64,000 nt of DNA from an uncultured Oscillospiraceae bacterium (GTDB lineage: Bacteria > Bacillota > Clostridia > Oscillospirales > Oscillospiraceae), in NCBI GenBank assembly GCA_949935795.1, contig CATLFX010000006.1:18214-82213 (forward strand). The letters are read 5' to 3'. A program made the position numbers and the translations under genes. Of the stretch, positions 60,039-64,000 are shown piece after piece. The notes beneath the pieces were generated by a model. The model made no database searches and was not told the origin of the DNA. It saw only the letters and a program-made list of their open reading frames with translations. Position 1 is the stretch's first letter, and each line of letters begins with the position of its first letter.

Positions 60039-62144
60039 ATGAGCCCGAAACGCGCCGCCGTCCCCCCCATGGCCCCCAGCACCCTGCTGCCCCGGGCCAT
60101 CCACTTGGTTCCCCTGGACAACATCAACGGCTTTGACGTGCGCCCCGGCTTCTACGAGACCAACGGCGCCACCGCCATCCCCGGCGGGGTGAACTTCACC
60201 GTTCACTCCCACGGGGCCTCCAGCGTGGAGCTGCTGCTCTTCCGCCGGGAGGAATCCGAGCCCTTCGCCGTGCTCCCCTTCCCGGACCACTACCGCATCG
60301 GCAACGTGTACTCCATGATCGTGTTCAAGCTGAACATTGAGGAATTTGAGTACGCCTACCGGGTGGACGGGCCCTACGAGCCGGAAAAAGGGCTGATCTT
60401 CGACAAAAGCCGCTACCTGCTGGACCCCTACGCCAAGGCGGTCACCGGCCAGAGCGCCTGGGGCAAGACCACCCCCCACGGCCAGCACTACAAGGCCAGG
60501 GTGGTGAAGGACGACTTCGACTGGGGCAAGATGGGCCAGCCCCTGATCCCCGCCGAGGACCTCATCATCTACGAGCTCCATGTCCGGGGTTTTACCAAGG
60601 ATTCCTCCTCCGGGGTGGAGCATCCCGGCACCTTCGCCGGGCTGATGGAGAAGCTGGACTACCTCCAGGAGCTGGGGGTGAACGCCCTGGAGCTGATGCC
60701 CATCTTTGAGTTCGACGAGATGCTGGACTACCGGGAGGTGAATGGGCAGCAGCTCTACAACTACTGGGGGTACAACACAGTGAGCTTTTTCGCCCCCAAT
60801 ACCAGCTACACCGCCTCCACCGAGTACAACCGGGAGGGGAACGAGCTGAAAAAGCTGATCCGGGCCTGCAAGCAGCGGGGCATTGAGGTCTACCTGGACG
60901 TGGTGTTCAACCACACCGCCGAGGGCAACGAGATGGGCCCCTTCTTCTCCTTCAAAGGCTTTGACAACAACATCTACTACCTGCTCACCCCGGAGGGGTA
61001 CTACTACAATTTCTCCGGCTGCGGCAACACCCTGAACTGCAACCACCCCATCGTCCACCAGATGATTATGGACTGCCTGCGCTACTGGGTGACCACCTAC
61101 CGGGTGGACGGCTTCCGCTTCGACCTGGCCTCCATCCTGGGCCGGGACGAGCATGGGGCCCCCATGGTGTCCCCGCCCCTCCTCCAGGCCATGGCCTTCG
61201 ACCCCATTTTGGGAGATGTGAAGCTTATCGCGGAGGCCTGGGACGCGGGAGGGCTGTACCAGGTGGGCACATTCCCCGCCTGGAACCGCTGGGCGGAGTG
61301 GAACGGCCGCTACCGGGACGACATGCGCCGCTACCTGAAGGGGGACGCGGGGATGGCCCAGGCCGCCGCCCTGCGCCTCACCGGCTCCAGGGACATCTAC
61401 GACGCCGCCGCCCGAGGCAACGCCTCGGTGAATTTCCTCACCTGCCACGACGGGTTCACCCTCCACGACCTGTACGCCTACAACTGCAAGCACAACGAGG
61501 GAAACGGCTGGAACAACACCGACGGGGCCAACGACAACAACAGCTGGAACTGCGGCGTTGAGGGGGAGACCGATGATCCGGAGGTCAACGCCCTGCGCCG
61601 CCGGATGGTGCGCAACGCCTTCGCCCTGCTGATGTGCTCCCGGGGCATCCCCATGTTTTTGGCGGGGGATGAGTTCGGCAACACCCAGTTCGGCAACAAC
61701 AACGCCTACTGCCAGGACAATATCACCTCCTGGCTGGACTGGTCCCTGCTGGAGAAAAACCGGGAGCTGTTCAAATTCTTCCAGTATATGATCCGCTTCC
61801 GCAAAGGGCACAAGGTGCTTCGCCGGGACATGAGCGGCGGGGCCTGCGGCTTTCCGGACGTGAGCTTCCACGGCGTGGCCCCCTGGCGGGAGTCCTTCGG
61901 CCCCCAGGACCGCTACGTGGGTGTGATGTTCGCCGGGGCGGAGCGCAACGTGGGGCCTCAGATTGTCTACGTGGCCTCCAACTCCTACTGGGAGGAGCTG
62001 AACGCCGCCCTGCCCCAGCTGCCCATGTCCATGCGCTGGGAGCAGGTGGTGGACACCTGGGAGGAGGAGCAGTTCCCCCGTCCGGTAGACGGCTGCTGCT
62101 TCACCATCGGGCCGCGCAGCGTGAAGGTATTCCGGGCGAGATAA
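60039..62144 (+). CDS. glgX: Glycogen debranching enzyme (GH13_11, GlgX/isoamylase type)
   Basis: A 701-aa enzyme: N-terminal CBM48 domain at about 25-130 (GVNFTVHSHGASSVELLLFR), GH13 barrel at about 160-570 with the four conserved regions DVVFNHTAEGN, GFRFDLAS (nucleophile Asp), IAEAWDAGG (acid/base Glu) and FLTCHDGFTLHD (Asp), and a C-terminal beta domain. It splits alpha-1,6 branches of glycogen or limit dextrins in the cytoplasm. GAAGGAGCG precedes the ATG. It lies behind the nitroreductase gene, convergent with an AraC regulator. Confidence 0.94.
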   Translation: MSPKRAAVPPMAPSTLLPRAIHLVPLDNINGFDVRPGFYETNGATAIPGGVNFTVHSHGASSVELLLFRREESEPFAVLPFPDHYRIGNVYSMIVFKLNIEEFEYAYRVDGPYEPEKGLIFDKSRYLLDPYAKAVTGQSAWGKTTPHGQHYKARVVKDDFDWGKMGQPLIPAEDLIIYELHVRGFTKDSSSGVEHPGTFAGLMEKLDYLQELGVNALELMPIFEFDEMLDYREVNGQQLYNYWGYNTVSFFAPNTSYTASTEYNREGNELKKLIRACKQRGIEVYLDVVFNHTAEGNEMGPFFSFKGFDNNIYYLLTPEGYYYNFSGCGNTLNCNHPIVHQMIMDCLRYWVTTYRVDGFRFDLASILGRDEHGAPMVSPPLLQAMAFDPILGDVKLIAEAWDAGGLYQVGTFPAWNRWAEWNGRYRDDMRRYLKGDAGMAQAAALRLTGSRDIYDAAARGNASVNFLTCHDGFTLHDLYAYNCKHNEGNGWNNTDGANDNNSWNCGVEGETDDPEVNALRRRMVRNAFALLMCSRGIPMFLAGDEFGNTQFGNNNAYCQDNITSWLDWSLLEKNRELFKFFQYMIRFRKGHKVLRRDMSGGACGFPDVSFHGVAPWRESFGPQDRYVGVMFAGAERNVGPQIVYVASNSYWEELNAALPQLPMSMRWEQVVDTWEEEQFPRPVDGCCFTIGPRSVKVFRAR

Positions 62145-62150
62145 CGATAA

Positions 62151-62187
62151 GAGGGGGACGCCTGTGGGAAGCGTCCCCCTCTTTTTG
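62151..62187. terminator. Terminator between glgX and the AraC regulator
   Basis: AGAGGGGGACGC and GCGTCCCCCTCT pair over 12 bp with a 9-base loop, then TTTTT on the plus strand. Confidence 0.85.
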
Positions 62188-62203
62188 CCGTATATGAATC
62201 GGG

Positions 62204-62962
62204 CTATTTGCCATCCCGTCCGGCCCGCCCTCCTGCAAAGGCGGAAGGGGACACTCCCTCGTGCTTTTTGAACACCCGGGAGAAGTACAGCGCGTTGTCG
62301 TAGCCGCACAGCTCCGCCACCTCCGCCACGGTGTAGCCGGTGGCCCCCATGCCGCTGAGCATGCCCCGGGCCTTTTTCATCCGCAGGCGGGTCATGTACT
62401 CCAGGGGGGTGACCCCCACCTCCTTCTTGAACCGCTTGCGGACATAGTCGTAGTGGAAGGGCAGGGCCCGGATGGCCTCGTCCAGGGCGAAGTCTGGCTG
62501 GGCGTAGTCCCGGATGATCAGGCTGCGCAGCCGCTCCACCGGCTGGGAATAGCCGTCGTTGTCCCGCAGGGCCATGAGGTGCCCGGCGATCAGGTCCCCC
62601 AGGGCGGAGAGGACCAGGTCCTGCCGCTTTAAATCGGACAGGTAGTAGTACTTGGCCTGGGCGAAGGCGGACCCCAGGTGGCCCTCCTCTCCGTCCGCCA
62701 CCCGGAAGGCGGCATGGTAGGGGAAAGAGGGGTCCCCCATGCGGATGTGGATGTTGGTGAAACCCTCCTGGCTGTGGTTGGCGTGGCGCTCCCCCGGCGG
62801 GATGGCCACCACCTCGCCCGCCCGGTAGTTTACCTGGGCGCCGTTGTCCAGCTGGAACATTCCAACGCCGCCGGTGCAGTACACCAGCTCCCAGTGCTCA
62901 TGGCTGTGCCACTGGACCTCAAAGGTCCGGGAATGCTCCCCTACAAACAGGATGTCGTTCAT
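62204..62962 (-). CDS. AraC-family transcriptional regulator with cupin sensor domain
   Basis: A 252-aa regulator. Residues about 1-95 form a cupin (AraC_binding) domain with HSHEHWELVY and the glycine-rich YRAGEVVAIPPGERH; the C-terminal 100 residues are two HTH motifs (ALDEAIRALPFHYDYVRKRF and TVAEVAELCGYDNALYFSRV). AraC proteins of this shape sense a sugar or similar ligand. The target is not clear; glgX is convergent and etfB divergent. GAGGAGGAG precedes the ATG at 62962; the upstream open frame runs into the promoter. Confidence 0.9.
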   Translation of the reverse strand: MNDILFVGEHSRTFEVQWHSHEHWELVYCTGGVGMFQLDNGAQVNYRAGEVVAIPPGERHANHSQEGFTNIHIRMGDPSFPYHAAFRVADGEEGHLGSAFAQAKYYYLSDLKRQDLVLSALGDLIAGHLMALRDNDGYSQPVERLRSLIIRDYAQPDFALDEAIRALPFHYDYVRKRFKKEVGVTPLEYMTRLRMKKARGMLSGMGATGYTVAEVAELCGYDNALYFSRVFKKHEGVSPSAFAGGRAGRDGK

Positions 62963-62996
62963 CCGCTCTCCTCCTCGTCCGCCTGTGATACGATAT

Positions 62997-63025
62997 ATTA
63001 TAGCAGAGCGCGCGCCGGTTTGCAA
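62997..63025 (-). promoter_or_regulatory. Promoter of the AraC regulator
   Basis: Minus strand TTGCAA (63025-63020) and TATAAT (63002-62997) with a 17-bp spacer, 35 bases before the ATG. Confidence 0.75.
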
Positions 63026-63120
63026 TGCCGCCCGGCTGTGGGAACTCGGCGTCAACTAAAAATTGGTTGGACAAATTTTGAGTTTGTCAAAAATTAGACG
63101 ATGAGGCTTCACACTGGGCA

Positions 63121-63149
63121 TTGAATTGTCGATTAAAATGTGGTAAGAT
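63121..63149 (+). promoter_or_regulatory. Promoter of etfB
   Basis: TTGAAT at 63121-63126 and TAAGAT at 63144-63149 with a 17-bp spacer. Confidence 0.7.
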
Positions 63150-63216
63150 ACGAACATGGTAAACTGCATACCTGCAAAACTGCCCGGCAAAAAATCTAGT
63201 TAGGAGGAATCCCAAG

Positions 63217-64000
63217 ATGAACATTCTGGTCTGTGTCAAGCAAGTGCCTGACACCACCGAGATCAAGATTGATCCGGTGAAGAACACCCTCATCCGTGAC
63301 GGCGTTCCCAGCATCGTCAACCCCTTCGACGGCTACGCCCTGGAGGCCGCCGCCCGCATCAAGGACAAGAACCCCGACACCAAGATCGTGGTGCTGTCCA
63401 TGGGTCCCCCGCAGGCCACTGCCGCTCTGAAAGAGTGCTTGGCCATCGCCGCCGACAAGGCGTATCTGGTGTCCGGCCGGACCTTCGGCGGCTCCGATAC
63501 CCTGGCCACCAGCTACATCCTGTACAATGCCGTGAAGAAGGTGGAGGAGCTGGAGGGCGCGAAGTTCGACGCCATCTTCTGCGGCAAGCAGGCCATCGAC
63601 GGCGACACCGCCCAGGTGGGCCCCGAACTGGCCGAGCACCTGGGCTATCCCCAGGTCACCTACGGCCTGGAGGCTGAGGTGGACGGCGATCTGCTGAAGG
63701 TGAAGAAGGAAGTGGAGGAAGGCGTTGAGATTATCGGCGTGAAGTTCCCCTGCCTGGTGACCTACACCAAGCCCGCCTGGGACCCCCGCTATCCCACCAT
63801 CAAGCGGAAGATGGCCGCCAACAAGGCGGAGATCCCCGTGCTGGGCGATGACGCTTTCCCGGAGATCGACACTACCCGCATTGGCCTGAAGGGCTCTCCC
63901 ACCAACGTGAAAAAGACCTTCGTGCCCCAGAAGAAGACCGGCGGCGTGAAGATCAAGGAGGAGGACAACGCCGCCTCCGCCAAGAAGCTGTTTGAGCTGC
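63217..64000 (+). CDS. etfB: Electron transfer flavoprotein subunit beta (3' truncated by window end)
   Basis: The frame runs from an ATG with TAGGAGG (63201-63207) to the last base without a stop: 261 codons, so nearly complete. It shows the ETF-beta start NILVCVKQVPDTTEIKIDPV, the conserved NPFDGYALEAAARIKD, and FDAIFCGKQAIDGDTAQVGP, the nucleotide-binding part. ETF passes electrons between acyl-CoA dehydrogenases and, in clostridia, ferredoxin and NADH by bifurcation; etfA and a dehydrogenase gene probably follow outside the window. This fits a butyrate-type fermenter. Confidence 0.95.
   Translation, partial: MNILVCVKQVPDTTEIKIDPVKNTLIRDGVPSIVNPFDGYALEAAARIKDKNPDTKIVVLSMGPPQATAALKECLAIAADKAYLVSGRTFGGSDTLATSYILYNAVKKVEELEGAKFDAIFCGKQAIDGDTAQVGPELAEHLGYPQVTYGLEAEVDGDLLKVKKEVEEGVEIIGVKFPCLVTYTKPAWDPRYPTIKRKMAANKAEIPVLGDDAFPEIDTTRIGLKGSPTNVKKTFVPQKKTGGVKIKEEDNAASAKKLFEL

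Overview
The window is GC-rich DNA from a strictly anaerobic gut Clostridium-class bacterium, most like the Oscillospiraceae (Flavonifractor / Pseudoflavonifractor / Lawsonibacter type). This is inferred from gene content (pyruvate:ferredoxin oxidoreductase, rubrerythrin, EtfB, a ferredoxin-type thioredoxin reductase candidate, YesMN-type sensor pair, XRE/DUF2975 pair) and composition; no rRNA is present to confirm it. Most genes have a strong AGGAGG-type ribosome site, and about 22 candidate sigma-A promoters with almost uniformly 17-bp spacers can be read directly.

Layout: 1-3.6 kb housekeeping and redox genes (end of an aldo/keto reductase, PHP phosphoesterase, rubrerythrin behind a PerR/Fur-type box, uridine phosphorylase). 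3.8-10.1 kb a two-gene surface operon: a 1606-aa secreted M60 metalloprotease carrying an N-terminal dockerin, then an SLH-anchored wall protein whose N-terminal domain could be its docking partner. 10.1-14.6 kb small membrane proteins and lipoproteins, an XRE/DUF2975 pair, a CPBP protease and a sirtuin. 14.64-15.12 kb a small element bounded by 74-bp inverted repeats holding a decayed serine-recombinase tail. 15.2-20.5 kb PFOR and YifB/ComM.

20.5-36.1 kb is a uronic-acid polysaccharide utilisation locus: ABC importer (binding protein plus two permeases), GH88 unsaturated glucuronyl hydrolase, cytoplasmic heparinase II/III-like lyase, YesL, a divergent YesM/YesN two-component system (the regulator is frameshifted in a C6 run), then uxaC, kdgK, a KDPG aldolase fused to a VOC domain, and a GntR/FCD regulator with a palindromic operator inside the aldolase promoter. 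Imported oligo-uronides would be cleaved inside the cell, converted to KDG, phosphorylated and split to pyruvate plus glyceraldehyde-3-phosphate.

36.2-41.6 kb: an SGNH-like/NodB fusion, a large serine recombinase with a tiny divergent accessory ORF, and an NYN-LOTUS protein. 41.6-53.4 kb: FakA/YloU pair, WYL regulator, a phosphohexomutase-like fragment, an ABC-F protein with a leader-ORF/attenuator, membrane XRE regulator, phosphoglucomutase, M29 aminopeptidase, asparagine synthetase A and a small membrane protein. 53.5-64 kb: orphan OmpR regulator with an M17 aminopeptidase, DtxR-like regulator with a TTG start, flavoprotein plus asparaginase, a thioredoxin-reductase-like protein lacking an NADPH motif, a 136-aa P-loop protein, nitroreductase, glycogen debranching enzyme, AraC regulator and the start of etfB. 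No tRNA, rRNA or CRISPR array was seen.
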